NCBI GenBank assembly: GCA_030536355.1
Contig: JAUNQD010000009.1
Span: forward strand, 1 to 56,061
Length of the DNA: 56,061 nucleotides
Direction: 5' to 3'
Source: Bacillota bacterium
GTDB lineage: Bacteria > Bacillota > Clostridia > Peptostreptococcales > Anaerovoracaceae
Shown: one piece after another, positions 25,663 through 34,825 of the stretch
Position numbering within the stretch: position 1 is the stretch's first letter
Layout: the number at the start of each line of letters is the position of its first letter
Notes under the pieces: model-generated
What the model was told of the DNA's origin: nothing
What the model saw: only the letters and a program-made list of their open reading frames with translations
Database searches by the model: none
Position numbers and translations under genes: made by a program

Positions 25663-27132
25663 TTATTTGGTTTGTATCTTGCTGTTCCTGTCTTTTATCG
25701 GTATGTACTCCAGATGTTCCTGAACTGAATTGTATGCGGGACGCATCAGTTTGCTGCCGTCAGTCAGTTCTTCAAGTCTGTGAGCGCACCACCCGGAGAG
25801 TCTTGCTGTTGCGAACAATGGTGTTGCGATCGTAGTCGGTATATCGAGAGCATGGTATACGAAGCCTGAATACATATCCACATTGGCGGGCATCGGCTTA
25901 TCAACACCTGTCAATTCAGCCTTCAATACAGGAACACGTTTTTCTATGTAATCGCAGAGAAGGAAGTCGTCTTCCATGGATTTGCTTTCTGCCAATTTTT
26001 TAGCCATGGATTTTAGGACCTTGGCTCTCGGATCTGAAAGTGTATAGATGGCATGCCCCATACCATAAACGAGTCCTGTCTTATCGTAAGCTTCTTTTTT
26101 CAGAATCTTGATGAGGTAATCGTCAAGCTTGCCCCTGTTATTGAAGTTAGGAACTTGTTCCTTGATATGATCCATCATATTTATTACAGCGATATTGGCA
26201 CCGCCATGCTTAGGACCTTTGAGGGATCCAATAGCAGCAGCTATTGCCGAATATGTATCTGTACCTGTTGAGGATACGAGATGGGTGGTGAATGATGAGT
26301 TGTTACCGCCGCCGTGTTCAGCATGAAGTATCATGCTGAGATCCAGAGTTTTAGCTTCTATATCTGTGTATTCTCCTGTAGGTCTGATCATCCTGAGTAT
26401 ATTTTCTGACGTGCTGAGTTCAGGTATAGGATTATGCAAATGCAGACTCATATTGTCGTAATATGCGGCCTTGGCCTGATACGCATATGCGATGAGTGCA
26501 GGAAAATAACCGATGAGATCTATGGACTGACGCAGAACGTTAGGTATCGATGTGTCGTCAGGGTTATCATCGTAACAGTAAAGTGCCAACACACTTCTGG
26601 CCAGCTTGTTCATGATACTGTTTGATGGTGCTGTCAATATCATGTCGCGGGCAAAGCCTTGCGGAAGATCTCTCTTGGCGCCCAGCAGTTTATTAAAGGC
26701 TTCCAGTTCAGATTTACTTGGAAGATAACCGAACATAAGCAGGAAGGTGACCTCTTCGAAACCAAAGCGATTCTCGGCGATACAGTTTCCCACAAGGTCT
26801 TCAATGCTGTAGCCTCTGTAATACAACTTACCTTCCATAGGTATCTTGTTGTTGTTTTCGTCTGTATCATAGCCGCATACTTCACCTATCCTGGTAAGAC
26901 CTACAACTACACCTGTACCGTTGGAGTTTCTCAGTCCCATCTTGACATTATGCTGTTTATAAAGGTCAGGAGATATCCTGTCTCTGTCGCTGATGATCTT
27001 CGCACTGTCATCAAGAAGAGATCTGGCACTCTTTGCCTTCATAGTGTTTTTTACTTCTTCTTTGACAGCTGCCCTGATAGCCTTTTTTTGCTCTTTCGTT
27101 TCTTGTCTTTTCTCTCTAAGTTTAGCTAGCAT
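25663..27132 (-). CDS. gltA: Citrate synthase
   Basis: Condenses oxaloacetate and acetyl-CoA to citrate. The 489-residue product has the catalytic blocks LHAEHGGGNNSSF, GPKHGGAN and GMGHAIYTLSDPRA, giving the two His and the Asp of the si-type enzyme. An unusual N-terminal extension of about 45 residues, very rich in Lys, Arg and Glu, precedes the core and is probably helical. ATG 27132 has AAGGAGG 5 nt upstream; the longer in-frame start lies before that site. Together with Pyc it supplies glutamate precursors. Confidence 0.95.
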   Translation of the reverse strand: MLAKLREKRQETKEQKKAIRAAVKEEVKNTMKAKSARSLLDDSAKIISDRDRISPDLYKQHNVKMGLRNSNGTGVVVGLTRIGEVCGYDTDENNNKIPMEGKLYYRGYSIEDLVGNCIAENRFGFEEVTFLLMFGYLPSKSELEAFNKLLGAKRDLPQGFARDMILTAPSNSIMNKLARSVLALYCYDDNPDDTSIPNVLRQSIDLIGYFPALIAYAYQAKAAYYDNMSLHLHNPIPELSTSENILRMIRPTGEYTDIEAKTLDLSMILHAEHGGGNNSSFTTHLVSSTGTDTYSAIAAAIGSLKGPKHGGANIAVINMMDHIKEQVPNFNNRGKLDDYLIKILKKEAYDKTGLVYGMGHAIYTLSDPRAKVLKSMAKKLAESKSMEDDFLLCDYIEKRVPVLKAELTGVDKPMPANVDMYSGFVYHALDIPTTIATPLFATARLSGWCAHRLEELTDGSKLMRPAYNSVQEHLEYIPIKDRNSKIQTK

Positions 27133-27184
27133 TATTTCCTCCTTAAAACCCTTTACCAATTTACCCCATTAAAGACGTGAAAAT

Positions 27185-27193
27185 ATTATATCA
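27185..27193 (-). promoter_or_regulatory. gltA extended -10 promoter
   Basis: On the minus strand, TGATATAAT forms an extended -10 about 53 nt upstream of the gltA ATG. No good -35 hexamer is seen. It overlaps the short palindrome ATCATATGAT. Confidence 0.55.
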
Positions 27194-27246
27194 TATGATG
27201 GCAAATAAGTACAGTGAAATTCATTGGGACATAAGGGAAGGAGCGA

Positions 27247-27275
27247 TTTACATTTTTATCGCCCTTTGGTAAAAT
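27247..27275 (+). promoter_or_regulatory. Promoter and inverted repeat for the unknown-ALDH operon
   Basis: TTTACA and TAAAAT are 17 nt apart with TGG before the -10. GCGAT (27243-27247) and ATCGC (27258-27262) flank the -35 as an inverted repeat and could be an operator. Confidence 0.6.
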
Positions 27276-27307
27276 AATAATAACAAATTGCAAATAGGAG
27301 AAGAAGA

Positions 27308-28087
27308 ATGGGGATAGATTTTGAAACAGCAATAGCGATGCAGAAAATATGCACCGGTGAAACCATAGAACTCAAAAGGGGAAAAATCGTCGGTGAGGTT
27401 ATAGACATAGATAATATCGTCAAGGAATTTAAGGCAGATAGAGCCGCAGAGTGCAGAGAATTTTATGATAAGATGATAAATGACAATGAAACTAAAATGT
27501 ACGATGTGGAACTTCTGCTTGAAGAGACTGAAGCCATAAAGAAAGAATTCGATGAATTCCTGGTTTCAAATGCCGGCAATGATTCCTTCCAGGTACTGTT
27601 TGATGCTATCGGAGAGTTTTTCATGACACCTCCATTCGAAGGTCTTGACAGTATCGAATACGGTGTCAATGAAGTTTGTGTTTTTTCGATCCTAGAATAT
27701 TTTGTAGGAAAAGAATCAAAAGATCATGAGCATGATCGTATCAGAAAAGAATACAGAGACAGTATCGCGGACAGAACTTATGAAGAAGTGGGAGATCACT
27801 GGATCGGAGTATATGATGATCTTCAGAAACGATATGATAAATTGTGGGAAGCTTTTGACGGAGAGCGTGCATTCGAATACAAACTGGCAGCATGCAGTAT
27901 AGTTGCTGTATCAGCCATCAAGGATCAGGATGCTTTTTCTCTTGATATGGTACAGACAGGAGCTATAGTTAAGGGTAAGGAGATAGCAGACTCATATCTG
28001 GATGAAACTTACGATGAAGATGAAAGTATCCTTACTAACAATGTTATCAAACTGTATGAATTTATTTGGGGATATCTCAAAGGATAG
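27308..28087 (+). CDS. Unknown helical acidic protein
   Basis: 259 residues, not recognised. It has no signal peptide or membrane segment. It is rich in Asp and Glu and predicted mostly helical, with heptad-like stretches around KMYDVELLLEETEAIKKEF and YDDLQKRYDKLWEAF. A possible hydrophobic core helix is YKLAACSIVAVSAI. The gene has its own promoter and a ribosome site (AATAGGAGAAG). Its stop is 8 nt before the aldehyde dehydrogenase start, so the two are almost certainly co-transcribed. A link to aldehyde metabolism is only contextual. Confidence 0.75.
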   Translation: MGIDFETAIAMQKICTGETIELKRGKIVGEVIDIDNIVKEFKADRAAECREFYDKMINDNETKMYDVELLLEETEAIKKEFDEFLVSNAGNDSFQVLFDAIGEFFMTPPFEGLDSIEYGVNEVCVFSILEYFVGKESKDHEHDRIRKEYRDSIADRTYEEVGDHWIGVYDDLQKRYDKLWEAFDGERAFEYKLAACSIVAVSAIKDQDAFSLDMVQTGAIVKGKEIADSYLDETYDEDESILTNNVIKLYEFIWGYLKG

Positions 28088-28095
28088 GAGGCATC

Positions 28096-29460
28096 ATGTC
28101 AGAAGTATTAAGATCATTCGATCCGGCAACAGGTGATTTGCTGGGAGAAGTGAGAATAACGCCGACTGACGAGATCAATAAGATAGTAGAACGTAGTGCG
28201 GCAGCTCAAAAGAGATGGGCTGCCCTTTCTATAGATGAGAGGATAGAAATCCTTCAAAAGGCAGGTCATGCTCTTGCCAATGATTCAAGGGAGATAGGCA
28301 GACTTCTTGCTATGGAAATGGGCAAAAGCTGGAGAAGAGCTGTAGGTGAAGTCAGCGGATCAGCTAACAGCATCGCTTATGTGGCTTCAAGGGTCAAGGA
28401 GGCATTGGAACCTGTTGTGACTGAAGGGTACGGCAGCAGAACGACTATCAAATATGATCCTATCGGTGTGTGTGGTATAATCTCGCCGTGGAACTATCCT
28501 GTGTCCATGGCCCACTGGATGATGATCCCGGCTCTTACTGCAGGAAATTCGGTGATCCTGAAACCATCGGAAGAGACTCCTCTTGTTGCTAAGGCATATG
28601 TAGATTGCCTGAACAAGGCATTACCGGAAGACTTGGTCCAGATAGTATACGGTGATGAGGAACAAGGTAAGGCACTGGTCGCTTCAGATGTGGATTTTAT
28701 CGGATTCACAGGATCGATGGAAGCAGGAAAGCACATCCTTAAAACTGCAGCCGAGAAACTGAAGCCTGTGATGATGGAACTTGGGGGAAAAGATCCGCTT
28801 ATCGTGCTGAAAGACGCGAATATAGATGATGCTGTGAGTTTTGGGGTGGCCAACAGCCTTGAAAATGCCGGACAGATGTGCATATCAACAGAAAGGATAT
28901 TCGTCCATGAAAGTATAGCTGATGAATTCGAGAAGAAGGCTGCCCACTATGTGACTTATTACAAGATCGGTCCGTATACCGATCCTCAGGCTCATGTAGG
29001 TCCTATAATCAACGATAAGCAGAGACAGAGGATCATCGAACATATAGATGATGCCCTGGCAAAAGGTGCACGCCTGCTGGCAGGATGTGCCGGAGATGAT
29101 CATCCCGAACGATTCATCGTTCCGACAGTGCTGGCAGACATTACCGACGATATGAAGATAGCCAAAGAAGAGACCTTTGGTCCTGTGGTGTGCATTACGA
29201 GATATTCTGATGTGGACGATGCTATAGATGCAGCCAATTCCGGTGATTACGGACTTGGTGCAGTTGTTTATGGCGATAAGGATGCTTCGTACGTTGCATC
29301 CAAACTCGATGCCGGCATGATCGGGATCAATACAGGAGCCGGCGGTGGCGGAGATACACCTTGGGTAGGTGCGAAAATGAGCGGCTACGGATATCATGGT
29401 TCGCCGGATGGACACAGACAGTTCACTCAGCCAAGAGTAATAAACGAAGTAATAGTATAA
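28096..29460 (+). CDS. NAD(P)-dependent aldehyde dehydrogenase
   Basis: 454 residues of the ALDH superfamily, oxidising an aldehyde to the acid. ISPWNYPV and LKPSEETP mark the cofactor site, Glu 228 lies in MMELGGKDP, and the catalytic Cys 262 in GQMCIST. The C-terminal EETFGPV and GFGYHGSPDG-like block GYGYHGSPDG are present. The sequence is closest in feel to succinate-semialdehyde-type enzymes, but the substrate is not proven. AGGAGG precedes the ATG. A strong terminator follows. Confidence 0.92.
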   Translation: MSEVLRSFDPATGDLLGEVRITPTDEINKIVERSAAAQKRWAALSIDERIEILQKAGHALANDSREIGRLLAMEMGKSWRRAVGEVSGSANSIAYVASRVKEALEPVVTEGYGSRTTIKYDPIGVCGIISPWNYPVSMAHWMMIPALTAGNSVILKPSEETPLVAKAYVDCLNKALPEDLVQIVYGDEEQGKALVASDVDFIGFTGSMEAGKHILKTAAEKLKPVMMELGGKDPLIVLKDANIDDAVSFGVANSLENAGQMCISTERIFVHESIADEFEKKAAHYVTYYKIGPYTDPQAHVGPIINDKQRQRIIEHIDDALAKGARLLAGCAGDDHPERFIVPTVLADITDDMKIAKEETFGPVVCITRYSDVDDAIDAANSGDYGLGAVVYGDKDASYVASKLDAGMIGINTGAGGGGDTPWVGAKMSGYGYHGSPDGHRQFTQPRVINEVIV

Positions 29461-29480
29461 GATAGCATATATAAAATAAG

Positions 29481-29520
29481 TTTTTCCTCCATAAAATAGC
29501 GTGGAGGAAAAATTTTTCTT
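29481..29520 (+). terminator. Terminator after aldehyde dehydrogenase
   Basis: 11-bp stem TTTTTCCTCCA/TGGAGGAAAAA (29481-29491 with 29502-29512), then TTTTTCTT. Confidence 0.93.
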
Positions 29521-29528
29521 GCAAAGTG

Positions 29529-29545
29529 TACCAAAATGGTATAAT
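29529..29545 (+). promoter_or_regulatory. ZIP gene extended -10 with inverted repeat
   Basis: TGG-TATAAT (29537-29545) is an extended -10. The repeat TACCA-AAA-TGGTA (29529-29541) overlaps it and could be an operator, though it does not match the 7-1-7 form of Zur boxes. Confidence 0.55.
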
Positions 29546-29577
29546 ATATAGATATAGAAATAATGGAGGACAAAATA

Positions 29578-30360
29578 ATGGACTTAAGAGTCTTGCTTGT
29601 AATATTGCTGCCTTTCTTGGGAACAATAATAGGATCGGGATTCGTATTCTTTCTCAAAGGGCAGATGAATAAAAAACTGCAAAGAGCATTGATGGGATTC
29701 GCAGCAGGAGTAATGGTAGCAGCTTCCATATGGAGTCTTATCATTCCGGCGATGGATCAGTCAGAGCATATGGGAAAACTTGCTTTTCTGCCTGCCTTTA
29801 TCGGCGTATGGGCAGGGGTATTGTTCCTTCTGGCTCTTGATTATCTTATCCCGCATCTTCACATAAACAGCGATTGTCCTGAAGGAATGAGCTGTGAACT
29901 GAAGAAGCCGACAATGTTGTTTTTCGCGGTTGCACTCCACAACCTGCCTGAAGGTATGGCCGTTGGAGTAGTTGCTGCAGGATGGCTGGCAGGAGATGTT
30001 TCCATTTCGATTTCAGCAGCATTGGCACTGGCGATCGGGATAGCCATACAGAATGTTCCCGAGGGAGCGATAATATCGATGCCGATGAGAAGCGAAGGCA
30101 TGAACAGAAGCAAAGCCTTCGGTTACGGAGCTGTTTCCGGAGCTATAGAGCCTGTAGGAGCAGTGATAACCATCTTGCTGGCGGCATTACTTGTACCGGT
30201 ACTCCCGTACCTTTTGGCATTTTCAGCCGGAGCTATGCTGTATGTGGTTGTCGAAGAACTGATCCCTCAGATGTCTGAAGGAGAACATTCAAATATCGGA
30301 ACTGTATTTTTTACAGTAGGATTTTCACTTATGATGGTGCTGGATGTGGCACTTGGTTAG
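29578..30360 (+). CDS. ZIP-family metal transporter
   Basis: 260 residues with about eight membrane segments. The metal-site motifs HNLPEGMAVG and IGIAIQNVPEGAI in adjacent helices define the ZIP family, and VVEELIPQ supplies further ligands. ZIP proteins import zinc, iron or manganese. A short loop with His and Cys (HLHINSDCPEGMSC) precedes them. ATG 29578 has GGAGG 8 nt upstream, which rules out the in-frame ATG at 29563 overlapping that site. Confidence 0.92.
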   Translation: MDLRVLLVILLPFLGTIIGSGFVFFLKGQMNKKLQRALMGFAAGVMVAASIWSLIIPAMDQSEHMGKLAFLPAFIGVWAGVLFLLALDYLIPHLHINSDCPEGMSCELKKPTMLFFAVALHNLPEGMAVGVVAAGWLAGDVSISISAALALAIGIAIQNVPEGAIISMPMRSEGMNRSKAFGYGAVSGAIEPVGAVITILLAALLVPVLPYLLAFSAGAMLYVVVEELIPQMSEGEHSNIGTVFFTVGFSLMMVLDVALG

Positions 30361-30398
30361 GATAATAGATATAAAGTATTTGATAAGGAGGAAGAACA

Positions 30399-30725
30399 AT
30401 GTCAGTAGTAAATATAAATAAGGAGCTGTTCAAACAGCAGGTAGAAGAAGAAAAGAAGATAGTTTTAGCAGAATTCTGGGCACCATGGTGTGTATATTGC
30501 AGAAGGATCGGACCGGCATACAAGAAGATCGCTGAAGAATACAGCGACAAGCTGGTAATAGGGCAGGTGAATATCGATGAAGAACCGGAATTGGCACAAG
30601 AAAACAATATCGAAGTGGTTCCAAGCCTTATTCTTTATAAGGATGGACAGGCTGTAGGTTCTATCGTAGCACCTGAATCAAAGGGGAAAATAGAAGAGTT
30701 CATCAAAGAACATGTAGAAATCTAA
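30399..30725 (+). CDS. Thioredoxin-like protein, CVYC active site
   Basis: 108 residues with the thioredoxin fold: AEFWAPWCVYCRR (Cys 31 and 34), IDEEPELA and the cis-Pro loop VVPSLILYKDG. The usual WCGPC is replaced by WCVYC, which should alter redox potential and partner choice. It is followed 40 nt later by a thioredoxin reductase, so the pair probably works together. AAGGAGG precedes the ATG. Confidence 0.92.
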   Translation: MSVVNINKELFKQQVEEEKKIVLAEFWAPWCVYCRRIGPAYKKIAEEYSDKLVIGQVNIDEEPELAQENNIEVVPSLILYKDGQAVGSIVAPESKGKIEEFIKEHVEI

Positions 30726-30765
30726 GGTTTATTTAGTATCGCATTATACATGAAGGAGACGAAGT

Positions 30766-31689
30766 ATGGAACGTGTATATGATATGATAGTGATAGGCGG
30801 AGGTCCCGCCGGATATACTGCAGCCCTTTATGCAGCAAGAGCAGGTCTTGATACTGTGGTTTTGGAAAAGCTCTCAGCAGGAGGTCAGATGGCGCTTACT
30901 TCACAGATAGACAATTATCCGGGATTCGATGAAGGCATCGATGGGTTCGAGCTGGGCGAGAAGATGCAGGCAGGGGCGGAGAGATTCGGTGTTGAAACTG
31001 AACTTGCTGAAGTCCTGTCATTCGAACTTGACGGAGAAGTCAAGAAGCTGGTAACTGACAGCGGAGATTTTTATGGAAAGACTGTAGTCATCAGCACAGG
31101 AGCCAACCCAAGAGAGCTGGGTGTCGACAAAGAACAGCAGCTGGTAGGACGTGGTGTCAATTACTGTGCTGCTTGTGACGGCATGTTCTATAAAGGTAAA
31201 GTGGTTGCAGTAGTGGGCGGAGGCAACTCTGCCGTTGCCGATGCTATGATCCTTTCAAGGATCGCCGAAAAAGTCATTATCGTTCACCGAAGAGATACCC
31301 TCAGAGCTACTAAGGTATATCATGATGCTCTCGAAAAAGCAGGCAATGTGGAATTTGCCTGGGACAGCGTGGTGACTGAACTTTTGCATGAAGAAAAGCT
31401 TACAGGACTTAGGATCAAGAATGTTAAGACAGAAGAAGAGTCAGTGCTGGAATGCGATGGCGTATTCGTAAGTGTAGGCAGAGCACCTGTTACAGAGCTT
31501 TTCAAGGATATTCTGGAGCTTGACAAGGCGGGATACATCGTTGCTGATGAGTCAACAAGGACTAATATACCGGGCGTATTTGCTGCGGGAGATGTTAGGA
31601 CTAAGGTGCTCCGTCAGGTGGTGACTGCTGTTGCTGACGGGGCTATGGCAGCTCATTATGCGGAAGAGTATATTGCAGAGATCGGATAA
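30766..31689 (+). CDS. trxB: Thioredoxin reductase
   Basis: 307-residue flavoprotein transferring electrons from NADPH to thioredoxin. FAD loop VIGGGPAGYTAALYAARAG, redox dithiol CAACD (Cys 134 and 137; CATC is more usual), NADPH loop VVGGGNSAVADA with HRRDTLRA, and the C-terminal FAAGDVRTK block. The reductase helps maintain the adjacent CVYC thioredoxin. A hairpin with T-run overlaps its stop codon. Confidence 0.95.
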   Translation: MERVYDMIVIGGGPAGYTAALYAARAGLDTVVLEKLSAGGQMALTSQIDNYPGFDEGIDGFELGEKMQAGAERFGVETELAEVLSFELDGEVKKLVTDSGDFYGKTVVISTGANPRELGVDKEQQLVGRGVNYCAACDGMFYKGKVVAVVGGGNSAVADAMILSRIAEKVIIVHRRDTLRATKVYHDALEKAGNVEFAWDSVVTELLHEEKLTGLRIKNVKTEEESVLECDGVFVSVGRAPVTELFKDILELDKAGYIVADESTRTNIPGVFAAGDVRTKVLRQVVTAVADGAMAAHYAEEYIAEIG

Positions 31690-31702
31690 ACCGGTCTCTT
31701 TT
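31678..31702 (+). terminator. Short hairpin overlapping the trxB stop codon
   Basis: GAGATCGG/CCGGTCTC (31678-31685 with 31691-31698, one G-T pair) encloses the TAA stop in its loop, then TTTT. Probably a weak terminator or attenuator before the phosphatase gene. Confidence 0.55.
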
Positions 31703-31725
31703 GCATGTGAAAGGATATGAGGAGT

Positions 31726-32196
31726 ATGATAAAAGTATTATTTGTGTGTTTGGGCAATATATGCCGCTCGACAATGGCGGAATTTGTTATGAAAGACTTA
31801 GTAAATAAGGCGGGACTTGCAGATAACTTCCATATAGAATCAGCCGCGACCAGCAGATATGAGATCGGTAATGATACAGACCCCAGAGCTAAGCGAAAGC
31901 TGACAGAAATGGGAGTACCATTTACACGAAGGGCTGCACGTCAGATGACGAAAGCAGATTATAAAGAATTTGACTACATAATCGGCATGGAAGATGATAA
32001 TATAAGAAATATAATGAAGATAATCGGAAGCGATCCTCAAAATAAAGTTTCGAAACTACTTGATTTCGCAGGAAGAAATGAAGATATAGCAGATCCATGG
32101 TATACAGGTAATTTCGATGAAACATGGGATGATGTGCTGGAAGGATGTACGGCATTGCTGGACAAGCTAAAATTAAAAGGAGAAATATATGGCTGA
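31726..32196 (+). CDS. Low-molecular-weight protein phosphatase
   Basis: 156 residues. The P-loop VCLGNICRST gives nucleophile Cys 8 and Arg 14, and the general acid Asp sits in ADPWYTG. Family members remove phosphate from Tyr or, in some Firmicutes, Arg residues. ATG 31717 is a slightly longer alternative start. The 3' end overlaps pgeF by 8 nt. Confidence 0.92.
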   Translation: MIKVLFVCLGNICRSTMAEFVMKDLVNKAGLADNFHIESAATSRYEIGNDTDPRAKRKLTEMGVPFTRRAARQMTKADYKEFDYIIGMEDDNIRNIMKIIGSDPQNKVSKLLDFAGRNEDIADPWYTGNFDETWDDVLEGCTALLDKLKLKGEIYG

Positions 32197-32929
32197 TAAA
32201 TATATAGAAGTATTTTCTCAATTTGAAGAGGTTACAGGTTTTTTCTCTACTAAAGAAGGTGCAACTGAAGGATATCCTTACGATAGGGAAGATGTATTTG
32301 AGGAAAACTGGTTGGAAGAGGCAATTCCTGTATGGCCGAAGCAGGTCCATGGAGATCATATAGAGATCATAGAACAGAGACCGTACAGGCCAGTGGAACT
32401 TGAAGATACAGACGGACTCATCACAAACCTTAGAGGGGTATTGCTGACTACACTCCATGCAGACTGTATTCCTGTATTCTTATTTGATTATATGAGAAAT
32501 GTCATTGGTCTCGTTCACGCAGGATGGAAAGGTACTGCTCAAGGGATAGCTGCCAAGGCAGTATACATGATGAATCGTGAATATGGCAGTGATCCTGAGC
32601 ATATCATGGCATTCATCGGTCCCGGAATAAGTAAGTGCTGTTTCGAGACGGGAGATGATGTTTATGAAGCATTTGCAAAGGGCAAGTATTCCTTCGATAT
32701 ATTTGAAGAACAATGGGACTTCATAGATGATTTCGCAGAGAAAAAAGGCGATAAATATTATATCGATCTCAAAGGTATAAACAAGAAAATGCTTATAGAT
32801 ATAGGGGTTCCGGAGGAAAATATTGAAATCAGTGAGCACTGTACATGTTGTGAACCTGAAATGTTTGAATCTTATAGAAGAGAAGGCGGAACGTATATGA
32901 GAATGGGCGCAGGACTGTGCTTGATATAG
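32189..32929 (+). CDS. pgeF: Peptidoglycan editing factor PgeF (laccase-domain, YfiH family)
   Basis: 246 residues. Zinc and copper ligand motifs [14 protein letters not shown] and VHAGWKGT are intact, with [14 protein letters not shown] near the end. The family has multicopper or purine-nucleoside activities in vitro, and in E. coli PgeF removes wrongly incorporated residues from UDP-MurNAc-peptides. Overlaps the phosphatase gene; xth follows 13 nt later. Confidence 0.92.
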   Translation: MADKYIEVFSQFEEVTGFFSTKEGATEGYPYDREDVFEENWLEEAIPVWPKQVHGDHIEIIEQRPYRPVELEDTDGLITNLRGVLLTTLHADCIPVFLFDYMRNVIGLVHAGWKGTAQGIAAKAVYMMNREYGSDPEHIMAFIGPGISKCCFETGDDVYEAFAKGKYSFDIFEEQWDFIDDFAEKKGDKYYIDLKGINKKMLIDIGVPEENIEISEHCTCCEPEMFESYRREGGTYMRMGAGLCLI

Positions 32930-32942
32930 AAGGGAGTATGAG

Positions 32943-33698
32943 ATGAAGCTTATTTCATGGAACGTTAATGGTATAAGAGCAGCAATGGGAAAGGGATTCC
33001 TTGATTTTGCAAAGGAGCAGGATCCTGATGTCCTCTGCATACAGGAAACCAAAATGCAGGAAGGGCAGGCTGAAGTACCGTTGGAAGGTTATCATCAGTA
33101 CTGGTGCTCTGCTGAGAAGAAGGGCTATTCCGGTACTGCAGTTTTTTCCAAAACTGAGCCGATTTCAGTTACATACGGTATCGGTATAGATGAACACGAT
33201 CACGAAGGTCGTGTTATCACTGCTGAATACGATGGTTTTTATTTGGTGAATGTATATGTGCCAAACTCACAGGATGGCCTCAAGAGACTTGATTATCGTA
33301 TGAAATGGGAGGATGATTTTCAAGCCTATCTCAAAAAACTGGAAGAAACTAAGCCTGTCGTGACATGCGGAGATTTCAACGTCGCTCACAAAGAAATCGA
33401 CCTTAAGAATCCTAAGACCAACAGGAAGAATGCAGGGTTCACAGATGAAGAAAGAGCTAAGATGGATCAGTTCCAGGCAGCCGGATTTACTGATACATTC
33501 AGATACTTCTATCCTGATCTTGAGGGTGTGTATTCTTGGTGGAGTTATCGCTTCAATGCCCGTAAGAACAATGCAGGGTGGCGTATCGACTATTTTCTGA
33601 CATCAAAGGTGCTGGACGACAAGCTGCAGAAGGCAGAGATACTTACTGAGGTATACGGAAGCGACCATTGCCCGGTATTGCTGGAAATAGAAGCATAA
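32943..33698 (+). CDS. xth: Exodeoxyribonuclease III / AP endonuclease
   Basis: 251-residue base-excision repair enzyme. The metal and catalytic blocks are [48 protein letters not shown] and GSDHCPV. It matches the ExoA branch. Last gene of the trxB-pgeF run, closed by a bidirectional terminator. Confidence 0.96.
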   Translation: MKLISWNVNGIRAAMGKGFLDFAKEQDPDVLCIQETKMQEGQAEVPLEGYHQYWCSAEKKGYSGTAVFSKTEPISVTYGIGIDEHDHEGRVITAEYDGFYLVNVYVPNSQDGLKRLDYRMKWEDDFQAYLKKLEETKPVVTCGDFNVAHKEIDLKNPKTNRKNAGFTDEERAKMDQFQAAGFTDTFRYFYPDLEGVYSWWSYRFNARKNNAGWRIDYFLTSKVLDDKLQKAEILTEVYGSDHCPVLLEIEA

Positions 33699-33701
33699 GA
33701 A

Positions 33702-33735
33702 AAGACTCGGTGTTTACCGAGTCTTCTTTTATTAG
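33702..33735. terminator. Bidirectional terminator between xth and YeiH-type gene
   Basis: Stem AAGACTCGGT/ACCGAGTCTT (33702-33711 with 33716-33725). T-rich tracts lie on both sides. Confidence 0.9.
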
Positions 33736-34757
33736 ATCATACCTATAAAATGTTGTACTATGAGCGATACTACTGCTACCACGAACCAGCAGCATAGTCC
33801 CAGACATATAGGCTTCAGACCGTTGGTCAGGAGCTTTTTTAAATTAGTATTGAGTCCGATGGCTGTCATTGCCATGACGATCATGAACTTGCCGATCTGT
33901 ACAAGGCCCGATGAGACACCATCAGGGATAGGCAGGAATGTATTTAGTATCGCAGTAAGAACGAAACCGAGGACAAACCACGGGAATATTTTGGCGATGC
34001 TGTAATTGCTGCCTTCGATACTGTCATTTGAGTTTTCACGCCTTATCTTGCGTGTAGTGTATATTGCCAGTACCAATGTGATAGGCACTATCATAAGTGT
34101 TCTTGTCAGCTTGACTATGGTGGCGAATGCCAGAGCTGTATTATTTCCTGCGGCACTTGACCATGATGCGCCTGCAGCGACTACTGATGAAGTATCGTTG
34201 ATGGCTGTTCCTGCCCACATACCAAAGCCTGTATCAGTCAGCCCCAGCATATGACCAAGTGGCGGGAAGATGAATACTGCAATGATATTGAACAAGAATA
34301 TGGTCGAGATGGCTTGGGCTACATCTTCATCTTTAGCTTGGATAACAGGTGCAGTAGCTGCTATGGCTGATCCTCCGCAGATGGATGTTCCTACACCGAT
34401 CAATGTGGTTGTTTTGCCATCGATCTTCATTGCCTTGCCTACAAGATAGGCAGTAACGAATGAAGAGGTCAAAGTAAATACCATAACGAGCAGAGATTGC
34501 CCTCCGACTCTGATCACATTGAACAGATTCATTTCGAACCCAAGAAGGATGATGGAGTATTGCAGGATAGCTTTGGATGTATATTTGATACCGGATTCCA
34601 GCTTTTCAGGTCTTTTGACGAATGCCAGTATCATCCCGAACAGTATGCCGAACACAGGACCCCCGATGATAGGGATCATTTTTCCCAGCAGCCATGCCGG
34701 AACAGCTATGATAAAGCAGGTGAGTATACCTATGAGCATTTTATTTTCGAATTTCAT
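33732..34757 (-). CDS. YeiH-family putative sulfate exporter
   Basis: 341 residues with about ten membrane segments. Family features include IGVGTSICGGSAIAATAPVI, GTAINDTSSVVAAG and the C-terminal MTAIGLNTNLKKL. The YeiH/UPF0324 family is annotated as putative sulfate exporters; the substrate is not established. ATG 34757 follows GGAGG; an upstream in-frame TTG lies before that site. It is divergent from copA with overlapping promoters. Confidence 0.88.
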   Translation of the reverse strand: MKFENKMLIGILTCFIIAVPAWLLGKMIPIIGGPVFGILFGMILAFVKRPEKLESGIKYTSKAILQYSIILLGFEMNLFNVIRVGGQSLLVMVFTLTSSFVTAYLVGKAMKIDGKTTTLIGVGTSICGGSAIAATAPVIQAKDEDVAQAISTIFLFNIIAVFIFPPLGHMLGLTDTGFGMWAGTAINDTSSVVAAGASWSSAAGNNTALAFATIVKLTRTLMIVPITLVLAIYTTRKIRRENSNDSIEGSNYSIAKIFPWFVLGFVLTAILNTFLPIPDGVSSGLVQIGKFMIVMAMTAIGLNTNLKKLLTNGLKPICLGLCCWFVVAVVSLIVQHFIGMI

Positions 34758-34769
34758 GATTACCTCCAA

Positions 34770-34803
34770 ATGTCAACAAAGGGTATTATACCACAATTGA
34801 CAT
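34770..34803. promoter_or_regulatory. Inverted repeat in the YeiH-copA promoter region
   Basis: ATGTCAA (34770-34776) and TTGACAT (34797-34803) form a perfect inverted repeat 20 nt apart. The right arm is the copA -35. It does not match the CopY box (TACAnnTGTA). Candidate operator only. Confidence 0.35.
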
Positions 34804-34812
34804 AATTTTAAA
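34785..34812 (-). promoter_or_regulatory. YeiH-type gene promoter (extended -10)
   Basis: On the minus strand, TGG-TATAAT has its TATAAT at 34790-34785. A weak TTTAAA lies about 16 nt upstream. It overlaps the copA promoter. Confidence 0.5.
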
Positions 34813-34825
34813 GGGGTTATATAAT
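34797..34825 (+). promoter_or_regulatory. copA promoter, full consensus
   Basis: TTGACA, 17 nt, TATAAT: a perfect sigma-A promoter 24 nt before the copA ATG. Such strength suggests a repressor is needed. Confidence 0.85.
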
